A stretch of DNA of 64,000 bases from Candidatus Tectimicrobiota bacterium (GTDB lineage Bacteria > Tectomicrobia > Entotheonellia > Entotheonellales > Entotheonellaceae). The notes under the pieces are model-generated. The model was not told the origin of the DNA. It was given only the letters and a program-made list of their open reading frames with translations, and searched no databases. Location: positions 558,001 to 622,000 of the forward strand of contig BPKO01000001.1 in assembly GCA_026005175.1 (NCBI GenBank), written 5' to 3'. Made by a program: the position numbers and the translations under genes. Within the stretch, counting starts at the first letter, position 1; each line of letters starts with the position of its first letter. Below, piece by piece: positions 7,119-15,542 of this stretch.

Positions 7119-7796
7119 GTGGCTTACGAGGAGCGCGCACCTATCGCTGCCGTGCAGCCCACAGGGATTGCCCCGGGATGGCTGCGGCGTGCCCTGGGGG
7201 CGCTGGTGGTTGCCCTGATTGCCATCGCCGTCCTTGCCGTGCTGGTGGTCTTTGCCACGCGCTCGGCGTGGCAGCTCCTGGGCGTGGGACGCGGGCTGGT
7301 CTCTCCTGAGTTTTATCCCTATAGCGGGTTGCTGGTGCTGCTGGGCACCACCTTAGGCCAGTTTGCTGGCTGGGCAGGGGGCAGCGCCTTGCTGGTCTAC
7401 CTGTGGCGGAGGCTGACGCAGCGCCCCCTTACCCCGCGCGTGGTGCAGGTGGCCGTCAGCCTCGTTTACCTCGGCATGGCAGTGCTCCCGATACTCGTTT
7501 ATCACGTGCTCTTTGGCCCGCCCCTGGCCGGGCTGCCGCGTCCTGGCCTGGAAGCCTGGGTGCGGACGCACCACCCGGATGCCTATGCGCTGCTTTTCCC
7601 CGGCCACCGCGTTGTCGACTTTAGTGTCATCCCTCTGGCCATCGCCGTCTTGGCCCTGGTGTGGAGCAGCAAAGAACGCCTGGTGCGCCACTTTGGCTTG
7701 CAGACCCTGGTGCTGTTCCTCATCCTGGCAACCTCGTTTGCCGTGGCGCTCTCCCTGGCCATCCACTCCACCCTCGTCCATATCCGCCTGGGATAA
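7119..7796 (+). CDS. Membrane protein of unknown function
   Basis: A 225-residue protein with a short cytoplasmic N-terminus and four to five predicted membrane helices, near residues 25-47, 65-90, 107-130, 168-185 and 194-215. A conserved-looking loop, HHPDAYALLFPGHRVVD, precedes the fourth helix. It starts at GTG 7119, five bases after the stop of the propeller gene and behind GGGAGAG, so it belongs to the same operon. I do not recognise the family. Several His residues in the loops and at the C-terminus could bind a metal or haem, but no known motif is complete. Confidence 0.7.
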   Translation: MAYEERAPIAAVQPTGIAPGWLRRALGALVVALIAIAVLAVLVVFATRSAWQLLGVGRGLVSPEFYPYSGLLVLLGTTLGQFAGWAGGSALLVYLWRRLTQRPLTPRVVQVAVSLVYLGMAVLPILVYHVLFGPPLAGLPRPGLEAWVRTHHPDAYALLFPGHRVVDFSVIPLAIAVLALVWSSKERLVRHFGLQTLVLFLILATSFAVALSLAIHSTLVHIRLG

Positions 7797-7867
7797 GCCC
7801 GGCGGCGGGGATGCCGCTCGCTTGCCATCGCGTCTGCCATGGAGACCGAAGCGCGGAGGAGAGCGCA

Positions 7868-9067
7868 ATGGTGCGTCTGGCTTCCTTGCTCGCGGGCTTC
7901 TTTGCCTTCCTGCCCCTGGTTGGCGCAGCGGCCATGCCGCGCGCCTTCACGCTGCACCCTCTGGTGACGGCCGGAACCCCGGCGCCCCAAGGCGGCGTCT
8001 TCCTGCGCTTTGATCCGCTGGCCAGTAACCGGCAAGGAGTTATCCTCTTCGATGCCCTGGTGCAGAGCAGCCGGCCTTTTCACGGCCTGTATCTCTGGCA
8101 GGAAGGGGCGGTGCGCCGCGTGGTGGCCTCCGGTGACCCCTTGCCCCTTGGCGGCACGCTGCTGGAAGCGAGCTCGGCGCAGCTCAACAACCTCGGGCAC
8201 GTGGCTTTCCTCGCTTCGGCGCGCGGCGGCGTCCCGCGCGCCATTTTTCTTGCCAATGGGTCGCAAGTGCAGAAAGTAGTAGCGGTGCGGGATATGGTTC
8301 CTGAGGGCGGCGTACTGCAAGAGTTTAGCGATATTACCTTGAACGACGCAGATGCGCTGGCGTTTGTGGCCCGCGTCGAACGTGGCACAGCCCCGCGGGC
8401 TCTGCTACGGATGCAGGGCGGAACACTGGCAACGCTCCTGCGCGTTGGCACCCCCACCCCGCTGGGCGGACGCTTTTCCCAGTTCAGCAATCCAGGGCTC
8501 AACAACCGCGGCGACGTGGTGTTCGAAGGCAAGATTTACGGGGGGGAAGCGCCCGCAGGGATCTTCGTCCTCACCGCCTCGGGACTGCACCCCGTGGTCG
8601 CCGTGGGCGAGCCTTCGCCCCTTGGCGGCCGCTTTCAGGAGCTCGCGCTGCCGCGGCTCAACGACCGCGGCGAGGTGCTCTTCTGGGCGGCGCTGGAGGG
8701 AGCTGCAGCGCCGTCGGGGCTCTTTCTGGCCACGCCGGAGACCCTTGCCAAAGTGGTGGCGCGCGGCGAAGCGGCGCCCGGTGCAGGACGCTTCGCGTTT
8801 ATCGAGTTCTCGTACACGTTGGGAGAGACGGGCCTGGTGGCGTTCCAGGCCGAGATTGCCGACACGCAGCGCACGGCAGGCATTTTCCTGAGCGACGGCC
8901 ACGACCTCGTTCCGGTGGTGACGACTGGCCAGGAGACCCCTCTGGGCGGGCGTTTCACCGCCGTCACCATGCCGGTGCTCGGCCCTGAGGGCGCCGTGGT
9001 CTTTGCCGGCACCGTGGCCGGAGGCACCGCCCCGGTAGCGCTGTTTGCCGCTAGACCGCGGCCGTAA
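7868..9067 (+). CDS. Secreted seven-repeat protein of the NxxGxVxF tandem-repeat type
   Basis: A 399-residue exported protein with a 21-residue signal peptide (MVRLASLLAGFF to VGAAA). It contains seven repeats of about 55-60 residues. Each begins with a Gly-rich turn such as GTPTPLGGRF or GEPSPLGGRF, then an LNNRGDVVF-type strand and a GIFL strand. This matches the repeat of proteins annotated as choice-of-anchor tandem repeat NxxGxxAF-containing, probably a beta-propeller. The ATG at 7868 has GGAGAG ahead of it; longer frames upstream lack a signal. It ends the NrfD-cytochrome-propeller operon, which therefore encodes two different secreted repeat proteins. Function unknown. Confidence 0.75.
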   Translation: MVRLASLLAGFFAFLPLVGAAAMPRAFTLHPLVTAGTPAPQGGVFLRFDPLASNRQGVILFDALVQSSRPFHGLYLWQEGAVRRVVASGDPLPLGGTLLEASSAQLNNLGHVAFLASARGGVPRAIFLANGSQVQKVVAVRDMVPEGGVLQEFSDITLNDADALAFVARVERGTAPRALLRMQGGTLATLLRVGTPTPLGGRFSQFSNPGLNNRGDVVFEGKIYGGEAPAGIFVLTASGLHPVVAVGEPSPLGGRFQELALPRLNDRGEVLFWAALEGAAAPSGLFLATPETLAKVVARGEAAPGAGRFAFIEFSYTLGETGLVAFQAEIADTQRTAGIFLSDGHDLVPVVTTGQETPLGGRFTAVTMPVLGPEGAVVFAGTVAGGTAPVALFAARPRP

Positions 9068-9080
9068 GCCCTACGGCACC

Positions 9081-9110
9081 TTGACAGCGCCGGCAGGCCC
9101 TTGCTAGAGT
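9081..9110 (+). promoter_or_regulatory. Sigma-70-type promoter for the LeuC/LeuD-like operon
   Basis: TTGACA at 9081-9086, an 18-base spacer and TAGAGT at 9105-9110 lie 40 bases upstream of the ATG at 9150. The -35 is perfect; the -10 matches at four of six positions. It sits just after the stop of the preceding gene and so separates the two operons. Confidence 0.55.
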
Positions 9111-9149
9111 AGGTCCCTGCCCCTGAAAATCTGGAGAGAGGGTACAGGC

Positions 9150-10394
9150 ATGGGCATGACGATGACCGAACACATCCTGGCACGGGCCTCCGGCCAGGCG
9201 CGGGTACAGCCCGGCGACCTGGTGGTGTGCCGTGTGGACCGCGCGGTGCTTCTCGACCTTAACTTCGGGGCGCTGTTTGGCGAGAAGCGCATTCGCCGCC
9301 TGGCCGACCCCCGCCGCGTGGCCATCGTCCTCGACCACTCCGTCCCGGCCCCCACCGTGGCCGACGCAGAAAACCACCGCCGGGCCCGCGCCTTTGCCGC
9401 CGAGTTCGGCATTCGCCACTTTTACGACGTCGGCGCCCACGGCATCTGCCACCAGGTGATCGCCGAGCAGGGCTTGGCTTTGCCCGGGCAGCTGCTGGCC
9501 TGTGGCGATTCCCACACGTGTGGCGCAGGAGCCTTCAACTGCGCGGCGCGGGGCATGGGCGCAGAAATGCTGGCCATTGTCTGCACCGGCCAGACGTGGT
9601 TCCGCGTCGGGCCCACGGTGCAGTACGTGCTGCACGGACAGCTGCGCGAGCGGGTGGCGGCAAAGGACGTCTTCTTGCACATCGCCGGAACCTACGGCGA
9701 GCATGCCAACACCAACGTGGAGTTTACCGGCCCCGGCCTTGCCACCCTGTCGGTGATGCAGCGCCATACCATTGCCACCATGTGCGCCGAAATCAGCGCC
9801 GACTTTGCCCTTTTTCCCGCCGATGAGATGCTGGAAGCTTACCTGGCCGGCCGCGCCAGCGAGCCCTATGAGCCGGTGCACAGCGATCCCGATGCCCGCT
9901 TTGCCGAGGTGCGCCACATCGACCTTAGTGCCTTAGAGCCGCTGGTGGCCCTGCCGCACACGGTGGTCCACAACGTGCGGCGCCTGGCCGAGTTGCGCGA
10001 TGTGACCATTCACCAGGCGTTTATCGGTTCCTGCGCCAACGGCAAGCTGGAAGACCTCGCCGCCGCTGCCCGTCTGATTGCCGGGCGGCGCGTGGCCCCA
10101 GGAGTGCGTTTTATTGTCACTCCAGGCTCGCAGGAGATTTACAAGCAGGCGCTGCGTGCCGGCTATATTGAGACGCTAGTTGAAGCAGGGGCCGTGGTCA
10201 CCAACTCGACGTGCGGGGCCTGCCCCGGGCTGCACATGGGGGTTTTGGGGCCGGGCGAGCGCTGTATCACCTCAAGCACGCGCAACTTCCAGGGCCGCAT
10301 GGGAAGCCCCGAGGCCGAAATCTTCCTGGCTTCCTCCGAGTCGGTGACCGCCGCCGCCATCACCGGCAGGCTGACGGATCCCCGCGACCTCTGA
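9150..10394 (+). CDS. Aconitase-family hydratase, LeuC-like large subunit
   Basis: A 414-residue large subunit of the isopropylmalate/homoaconitate isomerase family. The [4Fe-4S] ligands are visible as C294 in GSCANGKLEDL and C354/C357 in STCGACPGLHMG. GDSHTCGAGAF near residue 119 and SSTRNFQGRMGSPEAE near the end are family signatures. The start ATG has GGAGAGAGGG upstream. It is paired with a LeuD-like subunit 26 bases downstream. The third gene is an FMN hydroxyacid dehydrogenase rather than LeuB or LeuA, so leucine synthesis is not the obvious role. Hydration of another unsaturated diacid is an alternative. Confidence 0.85.
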   Translation: MGMTMTEHILARASGQARVQPGDLVVCRVDRAVLLDLNFGALFGEKRIRRLADPRRVAIVLDHSVPAPTVADAENHRRARAFAAEFGIRHFYDVGAHGICHQVIAEQGLALPGQLLACGDSHTCGAGAFNCAARGMGAEMLAIVCTGQTWFRVGPTVQYVLHGQLRERVAAKDVFLHIAGTYGEHANTNVEFTGPGLATLSVMQRHTIATMCAEISADFALFPADEMLEAYLAGRASEPYEPVHSDPDARFAEVRHIDLSALEPLVALPHTVVHNVRRLAELRDVTIHQAFIGSCANGKLEDLAAAARLIAGRRVAPGVRFIVTPGSQEIYKQALRAGYIETLVEAGAVVTNSTCGACPGLHMGVLGPGERCITSSTRNFQGRMGSPEAEIFLASSESVTAAAITGRLTDPRDL

Positions 10395-10420
10395 GCGCTG
10401 GCACGAGGGAGAGCGAGGGC

Positions 10421-10912
10421 ATGCGCTACCGTGGCAGGGTATGGACGTTTGGGGACAACATCAACACCGACCTGATGATGCCGCAGGTTGCCTTCCGGCT
10501 GCCTCTGGAAGAACAGGTCAAGTACGTCTTCCGTGCCAACCGGCCGGGCTGGGTGGAGCAGGTGCGGGAGGGAGACATCCTGGTGGCCGGCCGCAACTTT
10601 GGCACCGGCTCGAGCCGGCCGGCGGCGCGGCTGCTGCGCCACTTGGGCATTACGTGCGTGGTGGCCGAGTCGCTCAACGGGCTGTTCTTTCGCAACTGCG
10701 TCAATTTTGCCCTTGCCCCCGTGCAGTGCCCCGGGGTTCGCAGCGCCTTTACGGAAGGCGACACGGCGGAAGTCGACTTGGTGGCCGGTACGGTGACCAA
10801 CCTGCGTACCGGCGCCTGCCTGCAGGGCGAGCCCCTGCCCGAGTTGCTGCGCCAGATTATCGCTGCCGGAGGGCTGATTCCCCTCTTGCAACAGCAGGGC
10901 TACCTCGAGTGA
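10421..10912 (+). CDS. Aconitase-family hydratase, LeuD-like small subunit
   Basis: A 163-residue swivel-domain subunit. GDNINTDLMMP at residues 11-21 is the usual N-terminal motif, and GRNFGTGSSRPAA near residue 58 is the substrate-binding loop that in isopropylmalate and homoaconitate isomerases reads (F/Y)G.GSSRE. Here Pro replaces the usual Glu after SSR, which may mark a different substrate. The start follows GAGGGAGAGCGAGGG. Length fits the archaeal-type short LeuD (about 165 residues) rather than the 200-residue enterobacterial form. Confidence 0.85.
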   Translation: MRYRGRVWTFGDNINTDLMMPQVAFRLPLEEQVKYVFRANRPGWVEQVREGDILVAGRNFGTGSSRPAARLLRHLGITCVVAESLNGLFFRNCVNFALAPVQCPGVRSAFTEGDTAEVDLVAGTVTNLRTGACLQGEPLPELLRQIIAAGGLIPLLQQQGYLE

Positions 10913-10942
10913 TGCCGACGACCCAAAGGAGACACTGCCGGT

Positions 10943-11980
10943 ATGCAAGCGCGCTTCATGACCCTGCCCGACATCCGCCGTGCTGCCAAGCAGATCTTGC
11001 CTACCAGCGTGTGGAACTTCGGCGCCGGGGGCGCCGAAACCGAGACCACCCTGCGCCGCAACCGCCGCGCCCTGCAGCGGCTGGCCATCCGCCAGCACGT
11101 CTTGGTGGACGTGCGCCACGTGGATCTCACCACGACGTTCCTGGGCATGACTTTGCCCATGCCTATTGCTATTGCGCCCATGGGCGGCCTGGTACTCTTC
11201 CATCCCCAGGGGGACTGCGAAATGGTGCGGGGCGCCGGCCCCACCGGCACCCTGGCGGTGGTCAGCGGTGTCACCGGCTGGCCGGTAGAGGAAGTGGCCA
11301 AGGAAGCCAGCGGCCCGCTGCTTTTTCAGCTGTACCACTTCGGCCCGCGCTCGTGGGTGCAGGAGCTGCTGGCCCGTGTGGAAGCCTCGGGCTACCGGGG
11401 CGTGTGCCTCACCGTGGACGTCCAGGTCTATGGGCGGCGCGAACGCGACTTGCGGCAGCGCTTCGACCCGCGTGCGGCGATGGGCAACCTGGCCCCTAAC
11501 CCGCGACCGCCGGATCCCACTTATCCGGCACGCCTCACCTGGGACGACGTGGCCTGGCTGCGCGAGCAGCTCCGCGTGCCGTTTGGCCTCAAGGGCATCA
11601 TGACTGCTGAAGACGCCCGCCGGGCCGTAGACGCCGGGGTGCAGATCGTGTGGGTCTCCAACCACGGCGGGCGCCAGCTCGACCACGCCCAGGCAACCAT
11701 CGACGTCTTGCCCGAAATCGTGGAAGCCGTGGACGGGCGGGCGGAGATTGTCATCGACGGGGGCTTTTCCCGCGGCACCGACGTCATCAAGGCGCTGGCC
11801 CTGGGCGCCAAGCTCGTCGCCCTGGGGCGTACCATCCTCTGGGGACTGGCGGCAGCCGGCGCCGCCGGCGTGCACCGCACCCTTGAGCTGCTGCGCGAGG
11901 AAATGACCACCACGCTGGCGCTGTGCGGGCAGACCAGCGTGCGACACCTGACGCCGGATTTAATCCGCCGCGTCGATTAA
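10943..11980 (+). CDS. FMN-dependent alpha-hydroxyacid dehydrogenase/oxidase
   Basis: A 345-residue TIM-barrel flavoenzyme that oxidises an L-2-hydroxyacid to the 2-oxoacid. The catalytic His241 and substrate-binding Arg244 lie in SNHGGRQLD. IAPMGG near residue 75, the LTVDVQ strand, the FMN-binding LKGIMTAEDA and the phosphate loop DGGFSRGTDV are all in place. It follows the LeuD-like gene by 30 bases with AAGGAG ahead of the ATG. The family covers lactate, mandelate and glycolate enzymes, and the substrate cannot be fixed from sequence. Together with the hydratase it suggests a hydrate-then-oxidise pathway to a 2-oxoacid. Confidence 0.88.
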   Translation: MQARFMTLPDIRRAAKQILPTSVWNFGAGGAETETTLRRNRRALQRLAIRQHVLVDVRHVDLTTTFLGMTLPMPIAIAPMGGLVLFHPQGDCEMVRGAGPTGTLAVVSGVTGWPVEEVAKEASGPLLFQLYHFGPRSWVQELLARVEASGYRGVCLTVDVQVYGRRERDLRQRFDPRAAMGNLAPNPRPPDPTYPARLTWDDVAWLREQLRVPFGLKGIMTAEDARRAVDAGVQIVWVSNHGGRQLDHAQATIDVLPEIVEAVDGRAEIVIDGGFSRGTDVIKALALGAKLVALGRTILWGLAAAGAAGVHRTLELLREEMTTTLALCGQTSVRHLTPDLIRRVD

Positions 11981-11983
11981 GAC

Positions 11984-12907
11984 TCAGCCCGCCAAGACCA
12001 CGCGGTTGCGCCCGGCAGCTTTGGCCTGGTACAGAGCCTGGTCGGCACGGGCGAGTAGCGTCGTCACGTTTCGCATGTCTGGAGTGAACGGCGCCACCCC
12101 GATGCTGCAGGTGACGAAAAACGTGGCGCCGTGCGGAGCAGGAAAGGGTTCGGCGGCAACGCGCCGGCGCAGGCGTTCGGCCAGCAGACGTGCCCCCTCG
12201 AGCTTGGTCTCGGTCAGCACCAGGCAGAACTCCTCCCCGCCATAGCGCCCGGCAATGTCGGTCGCCCGCACCGTTGCCCGAATCACGCCGCCTACCGTCG
12301 CCAGCACCGTGTCGCCCATGAGGTGGCCGTAGGTGTCGTTGACCTCCTTGAAGTGGTCTAGATCGAGCATGGCCACGCACAATGGCGAGCCATAGCGTCG
12401 GGCGCGCAGAAACTCCTCGGCCAGGCGATCGAGCAGATAGCGGCGGTTGTAGAGGCCAGTGAGGTCGTCGAAGCGGGCCAGGCGGTAGAGCTCGGCTTCC
12501 AGCTGGGCCCGCTGGCGCGCGTGCTCGTGCTTTTCGAGCACGTAGCGCAGCGAGCGACTCAGGGTATTGGCGTTCAGGTCGTCTTTGATCAGGTAATCGT
12601 CGGCGCCGGCCCGCAGGAAGGCCGCGGCAATGCGCTCGCTTCCCTTGCTGGTCAAAACGACAACCGGCCGCTGGTCGCCGCTGGCGCGCAGCTGCCGGAG
12701 CGCGTCGAGCCCGGTTTGCCCGCACAGCAAGTAGTCAAGAAAGACCACATCCACCGGTTGCTGGCGCAGCGTGGCCAAACCCGAAGCGGCGTCGTGCCTG
12801 GCGAGAAACGAGACGGCAAAATCCGGGACTTCCTCCAGAGCGCGCCGCAGGAGCTCGAGGTCGGCGGCATCGTCGTCGATGGCCAGTACGGTGAGGGGGG
12901 TCCGCAT
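11984..12907 (-). CDS. Response regulator with GGDEF output (diguanylate cyclase)
   Basis: A 307-residue protein: receiver domain over residues 6-120 with phosphoacceptor Asp58 in FLDYLL and the acidic DDD at 11-13, then a GGDEF domain over 140-305. The catalytic loop is GGEEF (223-227), so it should make cyclic di-GMP. An RxxD inhibitory site, R214 to D217, lies five residues ahead, predicting product feedback. It is the last gene of a minus-strand trio with a single-domain receiver 12 bases upstream and a histidine kinase before that. It converges with the hydroxyacid dehydrogenase, leaving only three bases between the stops. Confidence 0.92.
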   Translation of the reverse strand: MRTPLTVLAIDDDAADLELLRRALEEVPDFAVSFLARHDAASGLATLRQQPVDVVFLDYLLCGQTGLDALRQLRASGDQRPVVVLTSKGSERIAAAFLRAGADDYLIKDDLNANTLSRSLRYVLEKHEHARQRAQLEAELYRLARFDDLTGLYNRRYLLDRLAEEFLRARRYGSPLCVAMLDLDHFKEVNDTYGHLMGDTVLATVGGVIRATVRATDIAGRYGGEEFCLVLTETKLEGARLLAERLRRRVAAEPFPAPHGATFFVTCSIGVAPFTPDMRNVTTLLARADQALYQAKAAGRNRVVLAG

Positions 12908-12919
12908 CGCTCAGGGACC

Positions 12920-13372
12920 TCAAGCACGTGGCAAGGCCACGATCCGAAACCAGTATTCCTCAAGCACTTGGATGACGCGGATGAACTGCTCCATGTCGAT
13001 GGGCTTGGGGATGTACGAGTTGGCTCCCAGTTCGTAGCTGCGCACGATGTCCTCTTCCCGCTGCGAGGTGGTCAGAACCACCACCGCCAGGCGGCGCAGC
13101 AAAGGGTGCGCCCGGAGGTGGTGCAGCACCTGACGGCCGTCGAGGCGGGGCAGATTGAGGTCCAGCAGCAGCAAGTCCGGTCGCGGCGCTGTCGCCGCGT
13201 CCCGGTACTTGCCGCGCCGCAAGAGGTAGTCCAGCGTTTCTTCCCCGTCGGTGACGATACGCAGCTCGCTGGAGGCCCCGCTTTCTTCCAGCGCACGCCG
13301 CGTTAGCTCCTGGTCACCGGGGTCGTCATCGGCCAGCAAAATCACCGCCCGCCGGCTACCGAACTGCCCCAT
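12920..13372 (-). CDS. Single-domain response regulator (Rcp1/CheY-like)
   Basis: A 150-residue lone receiver domain with acidic pocket DDD at residues 15-17, phosphoacceptor Asp71 in LLLLDLNLP, the conserved Thr in VVVLTTS, and Lys in IPKPIDMEQF. The extended loop after the phosphoacceptor and the PKPID motif are typical of Rcp1-type regulators that pair with phytochrome-like or PAS kinases. It starts at 13372 and overlaps the end of the kinase gene (stop at 13356) by 17 bases, so the two are almost certainly partners. With no output domain it may pass phosphate onward or act by protein contact, possibly on the adjacent GGDEF regulator. Confidence 0.9.
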   Translation of the reverse strand: MGQFGSRRAVILLADDDPGDQELTRRALEESGASSELRIVTDGEETLDYLLRRGKYRDAATAPRPDLLLLDLNLPRLDGRQVLHHLRAHPLLRRLAVVVLTTSQREEDIVRSYELGANSYIPKPIDMEQFIRVIQVLEEYWFRIVALPRA

Positions 13373-14819
13373 GGGGGTGCTCCTGCAGATCCTCGTTGAG
13401 GGTGAAGCGGAAGTGCGCGCCTTGGCCAAGGTGCGACTCCACCCAGATGCGGCCGCCGTGGCGTTCGACGACCTGACGGCAGATCGCCAGACCGATGCCA
13501 CTGCCGGGATAGGTGGCACTGTCGTGGAGGCGCTTGAAGGGAAGAAAGATCTCCTCGGCATGGGCGGGCGGCACGCCGATACCGTTGTCTTGCACGCCGA
13601 AGATCCATCGCCCGTGCTGCTGTGCCGTCAACCGGATGTGCGGTCGCCGGCCGTTGACGAACTTGAGCGCGTTTTCGATGAGATTCTGGTACAGCTGCGT
13701 CAGCAGCGTTGCATCCCCTAGCACCGCAGGAAGCGGGTCGCGCTGCACCACAGCGCCGCTTTCCTGCAGCCGCCCCCGCAAGGCGTCAAGGGCCCGCTCC
13801 ACACACGCATCGAGCGAAACGAGCTGCCACTGCATCGCCGTGCGGCCGGCCCGCGCCAGGGCCAGCAAGTCTTGCACCAGGCGGTGCAGCCGCGTGGCCG
13901 CCGCGGTGATGAAGCACACGTCTTGGGCGGCGCGCGGTGGCAAGTCTTCCCCTAAATCCCGTGGCAGCTGCTCGCTGAAGGCCACGAGCTGGCGCAGCGG
14001 CTGCTGCAGGTCGTGGCTGACCATGTAAACAAACTCGTCGAGGTCGGCATTGCGGCGAGCCAGCTCGGCGTTGAGCCGCTCGAGCTGCTTGACACGCCGC
14101 AGCAAGGCCGAGATCCGCGGACCAGCCCCGGAATGAGGCGCCTGCTCTTGCTGCACGAAGGTGCGATAATGGCCGAAAAATTCGGCCAGGCGGGGCTCCT
14201 GAGCGGCCAACACAACCAGCCATGCCTGTACCCTGGGATCGCCGGGAACCGTCGCTACCGGAGCCGCCTCTGCCCAGCGGTGCACGGTGTCCACGTACGA
14301 CAGAAAGAGGATCAGGGACGCATAGTGCCGGTCGCCCAGCACCTGCTTCAGCATCCGCTGCAGGTCTGCCATTGCGGCGTGGCGCACAAACACCAACACC
14401 GCTGCCCAATGCAGCGCCCAGGCCAGCGGCGCCTCAGGCGGCGGCCAAGTGCGCAGCGGCTTGCGGTGCGCCGCAAGCTGCTCGAGCAGCTCTTTGCAGT
14501 CTGTCTCGGCTACCGGCGGAGGCTCCTGCAGCAAGCGGCACACTTCCGCTGTGGGCGTCCCCAGGGTGTGCAGCACATGGCTGTGGTAGATCAGACAGGC
14601 GGGGGTAGCGCAGTAGCGCGAAAGATAAGCAAACAGCCGCTCTTTGGCCAGCAAGGGCAGGGGGTTGTGCAAGTAACTCGCCAGCGCCTGGCGCCACAGC
14701 GCCTGGCGTACCGCTGGGGCTACCCCCTGTGGCAAGAGCGCAAAGAGATGCTTCCGGTAGGTTTCCTCCAAAGGGCCTGCGGCGTCCCTCTGAGGCGCTT
14801 CGACAAGCGTTGCCCGCAT
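13356..14819 (-). CDS. Soluble sensor histidine kinase
   Basis: A 487-residue kinase with no membrane segment. Residues 1-235 form a mostly helical input region with no recognised domain. A coiled segment (KQLERLNAELARRNADLDEF) leads into the dimerisation domain with phosphoacceptor His269 in SHDLQQPLRQ. The ATP-binding domain has the N box QNLIENALKF, G1 DNGIGVP, an F box and G2 GSGIGLA, so it should be active. I start at ATG 14819 because GGAGGG stands seven bases ahead; an upstream ATG at 14858 adds 13 residues without a ribosome site. It heads the kinase/receiver/receiver-GGDEF operon. Confidence 0.88.
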   Translation of the reverse strand: MRATLVEAPQRDAAGPLEETYRKHLFALLPQGVAPAVRQALWRQALASYLHNPLPLLAKERLFAYLSRYCATPACLIYHSHVLHTLGTPTAEVCRLLQEPPPVAETDCKELLEQLAAHRKPLRTWPPPEAPLAWALHWAAVLVFVRHAAMADLQRMLKQVLGDRHYASLILFLSYVDTVHRWAEAAPVATVPGDPRVQAWLVVLAAQEPRLAEFFGHYRTFVQQEQAPHSGAGPRISALLRRVKQLERLNAELARRNADLDEFVYMVSHDLQQPLRQLVAFSEQLPRDLGEDLPPRAAQDVCFITAAATRLHRLVQDLLALARAGRTAMQWQLVSLDACVERALDALRGRLQESGAVVQRDPLPAVLGDATLLTQLYQNLIENALKFVNGRRPHIRLTAQQHGRWIFGVQDNGIGVPPAHAEEIFLPFKRLHDSATYPGSGIGLAICRQVVERHGGRIWVESHLGQGAHFRFTLNEDLQEHPHGAVR

Positions 14820-14988
14820 CGCTCCCTCCGTTATGCCATCGTGCACAGCGTTCAGCAAATTCTGTGCCAGCTTGCGAGAACGGCATCAGGGCAATCCGCG
14901 AGTGGCCTGGCCTTCTGTGCTTCCTGGGCCCAGCGCCAAGAATCTGACGCCTACTTGCCGGCAACCCGAACAAAAAGAAAGGCGGCGG

Positions 14989-15017
14989 TTGACGGCGGCG
15001 GGGCACTCTGGTACCGT
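14989..15017 (+). promoter_or_regulatory. Possible promoter for the aldehyde oxidase-type operon
   Basis: TTGACG (14989-14994), a 17-base spacer and TACCGT (15012-15017) lie about 35 bases before the ATG at 15050, in the divergent gap from the kinase operon. The -10 is weak, with three of six matches, so this is tentative. Confidence 0.4.
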
Positions 15018-15049
15018 AGTGGCCCACCATGCCGAGCGCGAGGGAAGCG

Positions 15050-15541
15050 ATGGCGCAGCGTATCCCCATCACCCTTCACGTCAACGGACACCCACAGGCG
15101 CTGTCCGTAGAGCCGCGCACGACGCTGCTCGAGGTGCTGCGCGAGCAGCTCGATCTTACCGGAGCCAAACGCGCCTGTGACCGTGGCGAGTGCGGCGCCT
15201 GCACGGTGCTCGTCGACGGCCAGCCCATGTTTGCCTGCCACGTGCTGGCCGTGCAAGTGCGGGAACGCGAGGTAACGACCGTCGAGGGGCTGGCGCGGCG
15301 GGCCGACTTTCAGCCCTTGCTAGAGGCGTTTGTGGCGCACGATGCCGGGCAGTGCGGCTACTGCTTGCCCGGCTTTGCGGTGGCCGCCTACGCCTTGCTG
15401 CGGCGCCTGCCTCGCCCCGACGCCTGGCAGATCCGCTGGGAGCTGGTGGGGCACATCTGCCGCTGCAACGCCTATGAGAAGCTGGTGGCGGCGGTGCAAG
15501 ACGCCGGCCGCCGCCTGCACCCAGAACCGGAGGACCCGTAA
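15050..15541 (+). CDS. Aldehyde oxidase/xanthine dehydrogenase family, [2Fe-2S] subunit
   Basis: A 163-residue small subunit with two [2Fe-2S] clusters. Plant-type ferredoxin cysteines are C43, C48, C51 and C63; the all-helical C-terminal domain provides C102, C105, C137 and C139 (QCGYC and ICRCN). I start at 15050 because GAGGGAAG precedes it; an ATG at 15029 adds seven residues. It is the electron relay between molybdenum and FAD subunits encoded directly downstream, the order small-large-medium. The family includes carbon monoxide dehydrogenases, isoquinoline and nicotinate oxidoreductases and aldehyde oxidases. Confidence 0.92.
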   Translation: MAQRIPITLHVNGHPQALSVEPRTTLLEVLREQLDLTGAKRACDRGECGACTVLVDGQPMFACHVLAVQVREREVTTVEGLARRADFQPLLEAFVAHDAGQCGYCLPGFAVAAYALLRRLPRPDAWQIRWELVGHICRCNAYEKLVAAVQDAGRRLHPEPEDP

Positions 15542-15542
15542 C

